From contig JADJSY010000088.1 in NCBI GenBank assembly GCA_016711435.1, positions 1 through 64,000 on the forward strand: DNA of 64,000 nt, in the 5' to 3' direction. The notes under the pieces were generated by a model. It saw only the letters and a list, made by a program, of their open reading frames with translations, was not told where the DNA came from and made no database searches. Position numbers and translations under genes: made by a program. This document shows positions 29,758-39,307 of the stretch, in pieces; position 1 is the first letter of the stretch; every line of letters starts with the position of its first letter. This DNA is from Lewinellaceae bacterium (GTDB taxonomy: Bacteria > Bacteroidota > Bacteroidia > Chitinophagales > Saprospiraceae).

Positions 29758-31206
29758 ATGTTCCCATCAGGACTGACAAGAGACAGCCGGATGGTATGGG
29801 ATTATTGTCTGCATACTATCAAAAAAAATGTAAGTCCACAGAGTTTTAAGACCTGGTTTGAACCGATCAAACCGGTTCATCTGGATAATGATGTACTTAC
29901 GATTCAGGTGCCGAATAAGTTCTTCTTCGAGTGGCTCGAAGAGCACTATGTGCAGCTCCTGAAAAAGAGTATTCGCCAGGAGCTGGGCGAACGCGGCCGC
30001 TTGCTGTACCACATACCTGAACAGGGGACACAGGAATCTGCCAAAAATGGCAATTCGAAAATGGATGGCAAACCTTCATCGGAGAAAGATAATGCGCCGG
30101 TGCCGGGTGTTTTTGATGCGGAAATGATTAAAAATCCGTTCATCATCCCGGGCATCAAACGGATCAAAGTGGATCCGCAGCTCAATGTCAATTACGTTTT
30201 TGATAATTTTATCGAAGGCGACTGCAACCGTCTTGCCCGCAATGCCGGCCTGGCTATTGCCAAAAAACCGGGCGGCACCGCTTTCAATCCCCTGGTCATT
30301 TTCGGGGATGTGGGTCTGGGTAAAACGCACCTTGCCCAGGCCATCGGCAATGAAGTTGTGAGCAAAATGGAGTCGAAAGCCGTCCTCTATGTTTCTTCCG
30401 AAAAATTTACCAACCAGATCATACAGGCCATCAAAAACAACTCGGTCAATGACTTTGTCAATTTCTACCAGATGATTGACGTACTCATTATCGACGACAT
30501 CCAGTTTTTGTCGGGCAAACAAAAAACACAGGAAATTTTCTTCCACATTTTCAACCAGTTACACCAGAACGGCAAACAGATCATCCTGACTTCCGACCGC
30601 GCGCCAAAAGACCTGGAAGGCATGGAAGACCGCCTGATTTCCCGTTTCAAATGGGGCCTCAGCGCCGACTTGCAGGCGCCAGACCTGGAAACGCGTATGG
30701 CGATCCTGGAATCCAAGATGGAAGACGAAGGGGTAGACATTCCGAGCGACGTACTCGAATTCATTTGTTACAATATAAAAAACAACATCCGCGAACTCGA
30801 AGGCGTCATGGTCTCGCTGCTTGCCCAAAGCACGCTGATCCGCCGCGATGTGGATATGGATCTGGCCAAAGAAGTAATTCGAAATTTTGTAACCACCATC
30901 AATAAAGAAATCACAGTGGAGTTCATTCAGCAACTGGTTGCCGAACACTTCAAAGTGCCCGTAGATAAACTGCACCACGAAACCCGCAAACGGAATATCG
31001 TGATCGCCCGGCAACTCTCCATGTACCTCGCCAAAAAACTGACCAATAAATCCCTGAAATCTATCGGGGAACAATTTGGCGGCCGCGACCACAGCACCGT
31101 CATTTATTCCTGCAAAGCCGTGCAGGATATGATGGATACGGATATGATTTTTAAAGACACCGTGGAAGAAGTGGAGAAAAAACTCAAGATGAGCCTGAAT
31201 ACGTGA
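29758..31206 (+). CDS. dnaA: chromosomal replication initiator DnaA
   Basis: Domain I at the N-terminus (WDYCLHTIKKNVSPQSFKTW, LTIQVPNKFFFEWLEEHY), a variable linker, then the AAA+ core: Walker A FGDVGLGKTHLAQAIG, Walker B DVLIIDDIQFLSGK, ILTSDRAPKDLEGM with box VII arginine in EDRLISRFKWGL. Domain IV ends with the DNA-binding signature GGRDHSTVIYSCKAV. About 482 residues from the ATG at 29758; ATG at 29791 (MVWDYC) is an alternative start. It is complete and unbroken. No dnaN or other origin genes follow; the next gene is a CotH-type surface protein, so dnaA is detached from the classical dnaA-dnaN order, as often in Bacteroidota. Confidence 0.97.
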   Translation: MFPSGLTRDSRMVWDYCLHTIKKNVSPQSFKTWFEPIKPVHLDNDVLTIQVPNKFFFEWLEEHYVQLLKKSIRQELGERGRLLYHIPEQGTQESAKNGNSKMDGKPSSEKDNAPVPGVFDAEMIKNPFIIPGIKRIKVDPQLNVNYVFDNFIEGDCNRLARNAGLAIAKKPGGTAFNPLVIFGDVGLGKTHLAQAIGNEVVSKMESKAVLYVSSEKFTNQIIQAIKNNSVNDFVNFYQMIDVLIIDDIQFLSGKQKTQEIFFHIFNQLHQNGKQIILTSDRAPKDLEGMEDRLISRFKWGLSADLQAPDLETRMAILESKMEDEGVDIPSDVLEFICYNIKNNIRELEGVMVSLLAQSTLIRRDVDMDLAKEVIRNFVTTINKEITVEFIQQLVAEHFKVPVDKLHHETRKRNIVIARQLSMYLAKKLTNKSLKSIGEQFGGRDHSTVIYSCKAVQDMMDTDMIFKDTVEEVEKKLKMSLNT

Positions 31207-31364
31207 GTGGTGAGTGGTGAGTAGTTGATCCTCAGTTATTGGTCATCAGTTTTGATTGGGAAAACAGATGCGCATCCTTTCACTCTCCGGCCTGAAATAA
31301 ATCCCCAATTCGTGTCATCCACGCGACATTATTCCCACGAGGGAAAAATTCCTCCCCGCCCTGC

Positions 31365-31470
31365 AAGGGAAAGGGGGGGGGGGCGCCCCGCGGGGGGGGA
31401 TAATTTTCCCCCCGGAGGAAAAGGGGCGGGCGGGGGGGAGGGCGGGGGGTTTTGGGTGTTCCCCCCGCCT
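31365..31470. repeat. G-tract-rich low-complexity block
   Basis: Runs of 7 to 11 Gs separated by short interruptions, with a C-run and AATTTTCC in the middle. The layout (CTCCCCGCCCTGCAAGGGAAAGG ... GGAGGAAAAGGGGCGGG) looks like a GC-rich REP hairpin whose homopolymers have been stretched or miscalled. It lies between dnaA and the CotH gene and could form G-quadruplexes if real. Confidence 0.6.
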
Positions 31471-31643
31471 TGCCTATTTTTGCGGATCCGGGTTTCATCA
31501 CCCGTAGACCCTGGCATTTGTTCTTCGATTTGCAGGGTATAAAAATTAGGATGGCCCATGTTTTTATTTTTCTACCCCTTCATGCAACCCCGCCTTTCGC
31601 ATTCCAATTACTTACCTACATCCAAGTAAAAACATTCTGGATT

Positions 31644-34010
31644 ATGAAACTTCCTTTACCTCGGGTTCTTCCGCTTATACTTTCTTTCGGAGCAATTTTC
31701 TGTCAACTACAAGCGCAAAACCTGCCCGCTTCCATGTACTTGTCCGAAGCAGACCATACGCTGTACACCAACGGGCAAGTCGCCGACGGACTCTACGATG
31801 AAAGTCAGATACGCACGTTCGAGTTGTGGTTTACACAAGCCGATTACTGGCAACAATTGACCAGCAATTACACCACTTCCACGGATATTCCGGCCATGCT
31901 CATTGTGGAAGGAGATACTTTCCCGGATGTCGGCGTGCGTTTCAAAGGACAGACTTCTTATTCGCAAAGTGGCGCCTCTCAAAAAAAATCGTTCAATATT
32001 ACGCTGGATTACATTCACCCGGATCAGCAACTGATGGGTTACAAGACCCTGAACCTGAACAACAGTTTCCAGGACCCGTCTTTCATGCGCGAAATGTTGT
32101 ACTTGCACCAAATCCGGCGGCATATTCCTGCCGCCAAAGCGGCTTATATCCGGTTGATGATCAACGGGGAAAGTTGGGGACTTTATCCGCATGTACAACA
32201 ATTGAACGGCGACTACATCGAAGAATGGTTTTTTGGGAACGACGGCGCCCGCTGGCGCGCCGACCGGCCGGAAGGCCTTGTCATCGGCCCGGGTGGCCCC
32301 GGCCCCGGCGGCATGTGGGGCGATGGAACGGCGGCGCTGAATGATCTTGGGCCGGACACCACCGAATACCAGGAATACTACACCCTGAAATCGAGCGACA
32401 TCGAAAACCCCTGGGATAAACTGGTGCATGTTTGCGATGTGCTGAACAACACACCTTTGGACAGCCTGGAAATCAAAATCAAACCCGTACTCGACCTCGA
32501 TCGCACCCTGTGGCTCCTGGCGTCTGAAATCGCTTTTTCCGACGATGACAGCTATGTCTATAAAGGTAAAATGGATTATTACCTGTACTGGGATCCCGAA
32601 ACCGGGCGCATTACGCCGCTCGAATTTGACGGCAATAGCGTCATGCTGAACAATAACGTCAATTGGGGGGCATTTTACAATGCCGAAAAGGTGAATTACC
32701 CCCTGCTCAATCGCCTGCTTGCGGTTCCTTCCATCCGGCAGCGCTATCTGGCCCACTTCCGAACCATTTTGCAGGATGTGCTCAATCCGGCGCTGACGAA
32801 CCCGCTGATCGATCAATACGATGCGAAAATCAGCGCCGATGTACAGGCAGACACCAAAAAACTGTACTCCTTTTCACAGTATACCAGCAATAAAACAACC
32901 CTTCGGAATTTTATACTCAACCACCGAAACAACCTGCTCAACAATACTGAAATGATGGCGGCAGGCCCTGTCATCAGCAACTGCAACATGCAAAGCGCCG
33001 CGGGGACCTGGAACAATCCGGTAGCGAATGAAGCGGTTGCCGTTTCAGCATCTGTCGCCGGCGCCAATGTTCAATCTGTATTTGTCTACTACGCCCAGCA
33101 GGCGTACGGTAATTTCAACAAAATCCGGATGTTCGACGACGGGCAGCACAACGACGGCGGAAGCAATGACGGGGTTTACGGCGCTTCCTTACCCGGTTTT
33201 GGCGCAGGCGCATTGGTGCGTTTTTATGTGGAGGCCATTGCCGGCAACACCGCCGGAACACGGACGTACCTGCCCGCCGGAGCGGAGCACGATGTGTTTT
33301 ATTTCAGCGTCGACGCGGCTTTTTCAGACAGCCCAGTAGTCATCAATGAAATCATGGCTTCCAACAGCGTCACGGCCAGCGATGAAAACGGCGATTTCGA
33401 CGACTGGATTGAACTGTACAACCCCGGCAGCGAAGCCGTAGACCTCAGCGGTTTTTACCTGACGGACAACCCCGCCAACCTGACCAAATGGGCATTCCCG
33501 GCCGGAACCAGTTTAGCCGCCAACAGTTACCTGATTGTGTGGGCCGATGAAGACCAGGAACAAGGCCCCCTGCATTCCAATTTTAAATTATCCGGCTCCG
33601 GGGAAATCCTTTATCTGCTCGATTCCACCCTGCAATGGGTAGACACCCTGAATTTCCCGGAACAAATAACGGATATGGGTTATGCCAGGGTACCCAATGG
33701 CACGGGACCGTTTGTCATACAATCGCCTACTTTTAATGCGAGCAACGACGTGACTTCCACGGATACGCCGGAGGCGTACATGCAGGGCATCAGCGTTGCG
33801 CCAAATCCGGTCGCCGGACAAATGACTGTCCGTACCCGCAACCTGGCGCCGGATACCCGCCTGATTATCAGAGACGCCACGGGCAGGCTACAGTTGGAAA
33901 CGACTGCATTGCCTTACCAGGAAATAGACGTTTCTCATTGGCCTGCGGGGTTGTATTTGGTAAGCGCAGGGCATGTTACAGAAAAAATAATCGTGGGACC
34001 TGATAAGTAG
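31644..34010 (+). CDS. CotH-kinase-like secreted protein with lamin-tail and T9SS domains
   Basis: Start at the ATG at 31644 (MKLPLPRVLPLILSFGAIFC), a signal peptide; the frame upstream runs through the G-rich block. About 788 residues. CotH-like core: DVGVRFKGQTSYSQSGASQK with KKSFNITLDY, LNLNNSFQDPSFMREMLYL, RLMINGESWGLYPHVQQLN and the metal-binding-type LEFDGNSVMLNNNVNWG. Then an Ig-like region, a lamin-tail domain (VVINEIMASNSV, DWIELYNPGSEAVDLSGFYL), and a T9SS type A sorting tail (ISVAPNPVAGQMTVRTR ... GLYLVSAG). CotH domains are atypical protein kinases of spore coats and bacterial surfaces; here the protein should be exported to the cell surface. Confidence 0.9.
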   Translation: MKLPLPRVLPLILSFGAIFCQLQAQNLPASMYLSEADHTLYTNGQVADGLYDESQIRTFELWFTQADYWQQLTSNYTTSTDIPAMLIVEGDTFPDVGVRFKGQTSYSQSGASQKKSFNITLDYIHPDQQLMGYKTLNLNNSFQDPSFMREMLYLHQIRRHIPAAKAAYIRLMINGESWGLYPHVQQLNGDYIEEWFFGNDGARWRADRPEGLVIGPGGPGPGGMWGDGTAALNDLGPDTTEYQEYYTLKSSDIENPWDKLVHVCDVLNNTPLDSLEIKIKPVLDLDRTLWLLASEIAFSDDDSYVYKGKMDYYLYWDPETGRITPLEFDGNSVMLNNNVNWGAFYNAEKVNYPLLNRLLAVPSIRQRYLAHFRTILQDVLNPALTNPLIDQYDAKISADVQADTKKLYSFSQYTSNKTTLRNFILNHRNNLLNNTEMMAAGPVISNCNMQSAAGTWNNPVANEAVAVSASVAGANVQSVFVYYAQQAYGNFNKIRMFDDGQHNDGGSNDGVYGASLPGFGAGALVRFYVEAIAGNTAGTRTYLPAGAEHDVFYFSVDAAFSDSPVVINEIMASNSVTASDENGDFDDWIELYNPGSEAVDLSGFYLTDNPANLTKWAFPAGTSLAANSYLIVWADEDQEQGPLHSNFKLSGSGEILYLLDSTLQWVDTLNFPEQITDMGYARVPNGTGPFVIQSPTFNASNDVTSTDTPEAYMQGISVAPNPVAGQMTVRTRNLAPDTRLIIRDATGRLQLETTALPYQEIDVSHWPAGLYLVSAGHVTEKIIVGPDK

Positions 34011-34024
34011 TTAAATGTTTTGGG

Positions 34025-34385
34025 ATTGGTTCGGCTACGCCCCTCGTAGAGTGATGGGAACACGGATCGAACGGATCAGGCGGATTAAAACGGATTTTTG
34101 ATGGCCTTACGGCCACTTCTTTCTGATTTTTTACGGATTTTACCCCGCCTTCGGCGGGCCGTAGAGTAAATCAACCTCTTAAATAGTCGAAGCAAATATT
34201 CACTTACAATTTATGGTTTCCTTTTCATCTCTGACGCCATTTATCAGCCCGCCGGAGGCGGGGCAAAATCCGTGAACATCAATCAGAAAAGTGGCCGTAA
34301 GGCCACCAAAAATCCGTTTAAATCCGCCTGATCCGTTCGATCCGTGTTCCCATTGCTCTACGAGGGGCGTAGCCGAACCAATCCA
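34025..34385. repeat. large imperfect inverted repeat, arms about 130 bp
   Basis: The left arm (34025-34165: GGTTCGGCTACGCCCCTCGT, AACACGGATCGAACGGATCA, GATGGCCTTACGGCCAC, CCCGCCTTCGGCGGGC) is matched by its reverse complement in the right arm (34245-34385: GCCCGCCGGAGGCGGGGC, GTGGCCGTAAGGCCACC, TGATCCGTTCGATCCGTGTT, ACGAGGGGCGTAGCCGAACC). Each arm holds its own small hairpins. The AACACGGAT...ACGGATTTTT phrase recurs at 43732-43770. The repeat separates the CotH gene from the TonB receptor; no gene is seen in it. Confidence 0.9.
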
Positions 34386-34622
34386 AAAGCATTCACAGGA
34401 TACCCTGACTTGTGGGTTAATCTCACCCGTTGGAAAGGGGATCGAGGCCATAAAGACCATTTACAACAACCAAATCCAACACTGTTCAGCCTCCGTTCCT
34501 ACCTGGAACGGGGCTTTTTTTATTTTTTGAATCATCCTGAAAACCAAAAAAGCCCTGATCTCGTAAATAGAGAATATCCAAAATATTTGATCCTGAGTAA
34601 TATTGTTTTTCACAGAAAACAA

Positions 34623-36914
34623 ATGATCAAAACAATCCGAAACATGTACAAATTTTTACTTACCGCCTTTTTTCTTTGTTCCGTTGTCCCGCTTTTCGCT
34701 GCGCACAACGGCTCTATCAACGGGCAACTTACGGAGAACGAAAGCGGCCTCGAATTAGCAGGCGCAACCATCCGCCTCGATCCCGGTGCACAATACACCA
34801 CAAGCAATACGCTCGGTTTTTTCAGTTTCAACAATCTCCCGGCCGGCGTCTACACCCTGACAATCAATTATATAGGTTTTGAAAACAAAATAATGAAGGA
34901 GGTCTATGTCCGGGATTCCGAAACGACTACCCTGCGCATCAACCTCAACCCTGCACCCATTAACCTGGAGGATGTGGAAATCAAATCAGCCACTTCACAA
35001 CCCTTCCAAACCATTAGCGCACTGGATATTGAAACGCGTCCGATCAGCACCACGCAGGATGTGCTGCGGGTTGTTCCCGGCCTGTTTATTGCACAACACG
35101 CCGGAGGCGGCAAAGCGGAACAAATTTTTCTGCGCGGCTTCGACATCGACCACGGCACGGATATTAACCTGACGGTGGACGGCATGCCGGTCAACATGGT
35201 CAGCCATGCGCACGGACAAGGTTACGCTGATTTGCACTTTGTGATTCCCGAACTGATTGGCAATGTGGAGTTTAAAAAAGGCCCTTATTACGCCGATGCC
35301 GGCGACTTTACAACGGCAGGATTGGTACGTTTCAAAACGATGGATGCCCTCGACAAAAGTTTTGTAAAAGTGGAAGCGGGCCAGTTCAATACCGCCCGCG
35401 CAGTGGGGGCTTTTAACCTGCTCGGTAAAAATGCCGAACGCCGCAACCGCCATGCCTACCTCGCTTCCGAAACCTATTTTTCAGACGGCTATTTCGAGAG
35501 CCCGCAGGCATTCCGGCGTTTGAATATTTTTGGAAAATTCAGCGCCCTGATCGATGACAATCAGCGGGTAAGCGTTTCTGTCTCTGCTTTTCAAAGCAGC
35601 TGGAATGCTTCCGGCCAGATACCCGAACGCGCCGTTCAAAGCGGATTAATCGGTCGTTTCGGCGCTATCGACGATACCGAAGGCGGCTCAACCAGCCGAT
35701 ACAATTTCAACTTTGAACACGTTAAAAGCCTGAATAACAACAGTTTATTCAAAAACCAACTGTACTATTCCGACTACTCATTCGAGTTGTATTCCAATTT
35801 CACTTTTTTCCTGGAAGACCCGGTGAATGGCGATCAGATCCGTCAAAAAGAACACCGCCGGATTTTCGGTTACAATGGCTCCTATCAAACGGAAGGTCAA
35901 TTGGGCGGTAAAAAACTGTCGTCGGAGATCGGTATATTTTTCCGCAACGACCGCATCGACGACAACGAACTTTCCGCCACCCGCAACCGCAGCACGACTA
36001 CACGCCGCATTGCTTTCGGCGACATCGATGAAACCAATACGGGTATTTACGCGTCGACCACCTGGCAGATTGCACCGCGCTTAGCCGTCAATGCCGCCGC
36101 CCGCGCGGATATTTTTCAATTTGGTTATGAAAACAAATTAGACAGCCTCTACAACCCGAACCAGGTGACCGCAGCCTTGGTCAGCCCGAAACTCAATTTT
36201 TACTACGATGTGAGTCCCCGGATTCGCCTGTACCTCAATACCGGCTACGGCTTCCACTCCAACGACGCCCGCGTGGTGGTGCCGCAAAACGGCGAACAAA
36301 TACTGCCCAAAGCGCTGGGCGCCGATATAGGAACCATTTTCAAACCCTCCCCTGCCCTGCTGCTCAATGTCGCCGCCTGGTACCTCGACCTGGAACAGGA
36401 GTTCGTGTATGTCGGCGACGCAGGCATTGTGGAAGCAGGCGGAAAAACCAGACGCCTCGGTATCGACGTATCTGCAAGGGTACAACTGTTCAAATACCTG
36501 TTTGCCGATCTGGACGCCACCTACACGTATGCACGGGGCAACGAGTCAGAAACCCCCAAATCCGAAAGTTATATCCCGTTGGCGCCCCTGTACACCGGGG
36601 CCGGCGGCATCAGTTGGGACAAAGGTAAGGGCCTGTTCGGCAGCCTGCGTTTCCGTCATCTCGGCGACCGGGCAGCCAACGAAGACAACAGCCTGACAGC
36701 CGACGGTTATTTCCTGCTGGATGCCGTGACAGGCTGGAAAAAAGGAAATATCGAGTTCAACCTGACTGTCCAGAACCTGCTCAACCGGGAATGGAAAGAG
36801 GCGCAGTTTGAAACAGAATCCCGCTTGCGCAATGAAACGGAATCGGTATCGGAAATACACTACACACCGGGAACGCCATTTTACTTGAAAGGGGGAGTGA
36901 CGATTAGGTTTTAA
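34623..36914 (+). CDS. TonB-dependent receptor with carboxypeptidase-regulatory-like domain
   Basis: About 763 residues from ATG 34623 (34644, MYKFLL, is an alternative). Signal peptide, then a CarboxypepD-regulatory-like plug extension (INGQLTENESGLELAGATI, LGFFSFNNLPAGVYTL), the plug domain (QDVLRVVPGLFIAQHAGGGK, EQIFLRGFDIDHGTDINL) and a 22-strand-type barrel ending in GTPFYLKGGVTIRF. The histidine-bearing loop VNMVSHAHGQGYADLHF in the plug stands out and might contact a metal. It heads a same-strand set of TonB receptor, TPR protein, HupE/UreJ and two DUF4331 proteins, so it may import a metal or another small substrate for that set. The long upstream in-frame extension runs through repeat DNA. 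Confidence 0.9.
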   Translation: MIKTIRNMYKFLLTAFFLCSVVPLFAAHNGSINGQLTENESGLELAGATIRLDPGAQYTTSNTLGFFSFNNLPAGVYTLTINYIGFENKIMKEVYVRDSETTTLRINLNPAPINLEDVEIKSATSQPFQTISALDIETRPISTTQDVLRVVPGLFIAQHAGGGKAEQIFLRGFDIDHGTDINLTVDGMPVNMVSHAHGQGYADLHFVIPELIGNVEFKKGPYYADAGDFTTAGLVRFKTMDALDKSFVKVEAGQFNTARAVGAFNLLGKNAERRNRHAYLASETYFSDGYFESPQAFRRLNIFGKFSALIDDNQRVSVSVSAFQSSWNASGQIPERAVQSGLIGRFGAIDDTEGGSTSRYNFNFEHVKSLNNNSLFKNQLYYSDYSFELYSNFTFFLEDPVNGDQIRQKEHRRIFGYNGSYQTEGQLGGKKLSSEIGIFFRNDRIDDNELSATRNRSTTTRRIAFGDIDETNTGIYASTTWQIAPRLAVNAAARADIFQFGYENKLDSLYNPNQVTAALVSPKLNFYYDVSPRIRLYLNTGYGFHSNDARVVVPQNGEQILPKALGADIGTIFKPSPALLLNVAAWYLDLEQEFVYVGDAGIVEAGGKTRRLGIDVSARVQLFKYLFADLDATYTYARGNESETPKSESYIPLAPLYTGAGGISWDKGKGLFGSLRFRHLGDRAANEDNSLTADGYFLLDAVTGWKKGNIEFNLTVQNLLNREWKEAQFETESRLRNETESVSEIHYTPGTPFYLKGGVTIRF

Positions 36915-36915
36915 A

Positions 36916-37070
36916 GGGTTGATGAGGTTTATAAGGTTGATGAGGTTGATATTCATCCACTCTCTAATGGCCCATTTTACAATTTTTCGAGTGGATGAAT
37001 ATCAACCTTATCAACCTCATCAACCTTATAAACCCTGATAAACCTCATCAACCTTATAAACCTCATCAAC
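36916..37070. repeat. inverted repeat of GGTTGATGAGGTTTATAA units
   Basis: Short tandem units GGTTGATGAGG/TTTATAA (36917-36943) run into ATTCATCCACTC, a 26-base centre, and then the mirror GAGTGGATGAATATCAACC and CCTTATCAACCTCATCAACC units to 37070. Because of the symmetry both strands read the peptide MNINLINLINLINP; this is repeat translation, not a gene end. Confidence 0.85.
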
Positions 37071-37121
37071 CTTCATATCATTCTACTCACTTTTTATCCA
37101 CAAAACAAAGCAAAACAAATC

Positions 37122-38458
37122 ATGAAACCATCACTGCGAAAATATCTATACGGCGCCCTGATCGTATTTTGCACGGTGTTCACTGCTTTCATTTTTATCA
37201 ATGGCAGCAAAAAAACAACACTCCCCGAATTAAGACCCCGCCAGGGTGCATTGTCCAATGCCCCGGAATGGGCGACCACCCAGGCCAAGGTCAACAAACT
37301 GCTGGAGGAACTGGCAGCCAAGCCGGAAGACGCCCGCACCATGCTCATGCTGGCCAAAGAATTCATGCAGGAAGGCCGTATTTCCGGCGACTATTCCTAC
37401 TACAACAAAGCAGCCTCGACCTCATCAATAAAGTGCTGGCGAAAGATGCAACCAATTTCGAGGCGATATGCCTGAAAAGTATGGTGTACCTGTCTCAACA
37501 CCGCTTTACCGATGGTAAAACTGTCGCTATGGAAGCCTTGAAAGCCAATCCTTACAACTCGTTTGTGTATGGCTTGCTGTGTGATGCCAATGTGGAATTA
37601 GGCGCCTATGACGAAGCCGTCACCATGGCCGACAAAATGGTCAGTGTGCGCCCGGATATCCGCTCCTATTCGAGGGTTTCCTATATCCGCGAAATATTTG
37701 GCGACCTGCCTGGGTCCATCGAAGCGATCCAGATGGCCATCAGCGCCGGATTCCCCGGTCAGGAAGACACCGAATGGGCCAGAATGGTGCTGGGGCATTT
37801 GTATGAAGACAGCAACCGTTTGGACAAAGCCGAAGAACAGTACACAACGGCCCTGCGCGAACGCCCCGACTACCCGTTTGCATTAGCCGGACTGGGCCGT
37901 GTCGCTGCGTATAAAAAAGATTATCCCACGGCTATTCAATACTATGAAAAAGCGCGCAACGTCATCAGCGAGGTCTCTTTTTTAGAGCAGTTAGCGGTAC
38001 TCCATCGCCTCAATAACCAGCCGAAAGAAGCGGACGAATATGCCCGGATTACGCTCAACGCCCTGTTGGCCGACAATATTACCGCTCAAAAAAACAAGGA
38101 CGAAGGCCATTATTCCGATATGGAATTGGCCAACATGTACCTGCTCCTGAACGAACCGGCCAAAGCGCTTCCGCACGCGCAAACGGAGCACCAGCGCCGG
38201 CCGCAAAACATCGACGCCTGCGAAACCCTTGCCTGGACACTGTACCAAAACGGGCAGGCTGCACAAGCGCTTCCGTACATCACGACTGCATTGCGCACCC
38301 AGTCGCAACACCCTGAACGCCTAGTAAAGGCAGGGATTATCATGAGCGCCAACGGGCAGAAAAAAGAAGGTACCGACCTGATTAACAAGGGTTTGTCTTT
38401 AAAACCATACATGGATGAAACGATCGCCAAAATAGCACAATCAATCATAATAGGATAA
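37122..38458 (+). CDS. TPR-repeat periplasmic protein
   Basis: Starts at ATG 37122 with one membrane anchor (YLYGALIVFCTVFTAFIFING). TPR units cover the rest: PEDARTMLMLAKEFMQEGR, KDATNFEAICLKSMVYLSQH, NPYNSFVYGLLCDANVELGA, DTEWARMVLGHLYEDSNRL, RPDYPFALAGLGRVAAYKKD, NIDACETLAWTLYQNGQAAQ. A single frame break at about 37410 (YYNKAA / LDLINKVL) splits the frame; joined length is about 445 residues. It lies between the TonB receptor and HupE/UreJ gene, with only 3 bp to the latter, so it is co-transcribed and is probably a periplasmic scaffold of the same system. Confidence 0.85.
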
Positions 38459-38461
38459 GGC

Positions 38462-39130
38462 ATGAAAACAAGCACTTTCTGTCTCCGCCTTCCGCTGCTG
38501 CTGCTTTGTTTGTTCCTGGCAGCGGCAGCGCAGGCACATACGATCAATTACGATCTGGCCAAACTGTCTCAATCGGGCGTTGCATGGACATACCTGCAAC
38601 AGGGATTTTTACATATCCTGCCGCTGGGTCTCGATCATATTTTATTTGTGCTGAGCCTGTTTCTGCTCAGTTCCAAACTGTCCACCGTCATCTGGCAGGC
38701 CACCGCATTTACAGTCGCGCATTCCATCACGCTGGGCCTGGCCATGTACGGCTTTATAGAACCCTTGCCCGCAGTGATTGAACCGATTATCGCCCTGTCC
38801 ATCTTTTTTGTTGCGCTGGAAAATATCCTGGTACAAAAACTAAAACCGGGACGTATCGCCATCATTTTTCTGTTCGGCTTAGTGCATGGAATGGGCTTCG
38901 CCGGCGCCCTCACGGAATTGGGTCTGCCGCCCGCGGATTATTTCACCGCATTACTGAATTTCAATGTCGGTGTGGAATTGGGGCAGTTGGCCGTCATACT
39001 GATCGCTTACCTGTTGGTGGGCCGCTGGTTTTCCGAAAAATCCTGGTACCGCAATGTAGTTGTTAACCCTGCATCTGCATTCATTGCTTTTGTAGCGCTT
39101 TTCTGGACCATCGAACGCACTTTTTATTAG
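38462..39130 (+). CDS. HupE/UreJ-family membrane protein
   Basis: A 222-residue protein with a signal-like N-terminus (LPLLLLCLFLAAAAQAHTIN) whose processed end would begin with histidine, and about six membrane helices. The family marks are GFLHILPLGLDHILFVLSLF, FTVAHSITLGLAMYG and FLFGLVHGMGFAGAL, with conserved histidines (H, D, H) lining the helices as in nickel/cobalt transporters of the HupE/UreJ group. It starts 3 bp after the TPR gene. Together with the TonB receptor it suggests uptake of a divalent metal, though DUF4331-linked HupE/UreJ_2 proteins have no proven substrate. Confidence 0.88.
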   Translation: MKTSTFCLRLPLLLLCLFLAAAAQAHTINYDLAKLSQSGVAWTYLQQGFLHILPLGLDHILFVLSLFLLSSKLSTVIWQATAFTVAHSITLGLAMYGFIEPLPAVIEPIIALSIFFVALENILVQKLKPGRIAIIFLFGLVHGMGFAGALTELGLPPADYFTALLNFNVGVELGQLAVILIAYLLVGRWFSEKSWYRNVVVNPASAFIAFVALFWTIERTFY

Positions 39131-39307
39131 AGGTGAGAAGTAAGATTTTTAACTTTTTAAAAACTAAAACTATGTCTTTCTCGTAAGTAAAAACACGCAG
39201 GATACGCCGGTTGAAGTACTACATCCGTCGGGACTGCATCACACAAAAAACGGACACGCGTCCTACCATTTCTTTCTTTTTTTCACCAACATTTTTACAG
39301 TATCTGT

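Noticed and set aside
31707..32816. Minus-strand ORF of 369 codons
   Set aside because: Antisense to the CotH-type gene; no recognisable protein features.
36546..36956. Minus-strand ORF starting MNINLINLINLINP
   Set aside because: The start is translated inverted-repeat DNA and the rest is antisense to the TonB receptor gene.
37094..37102. Perfect DnaA box TTATCCACA
   Set aside because: Single occurrence just before the TPR gene; one such match is expected by chance in 64 kb on two strands.
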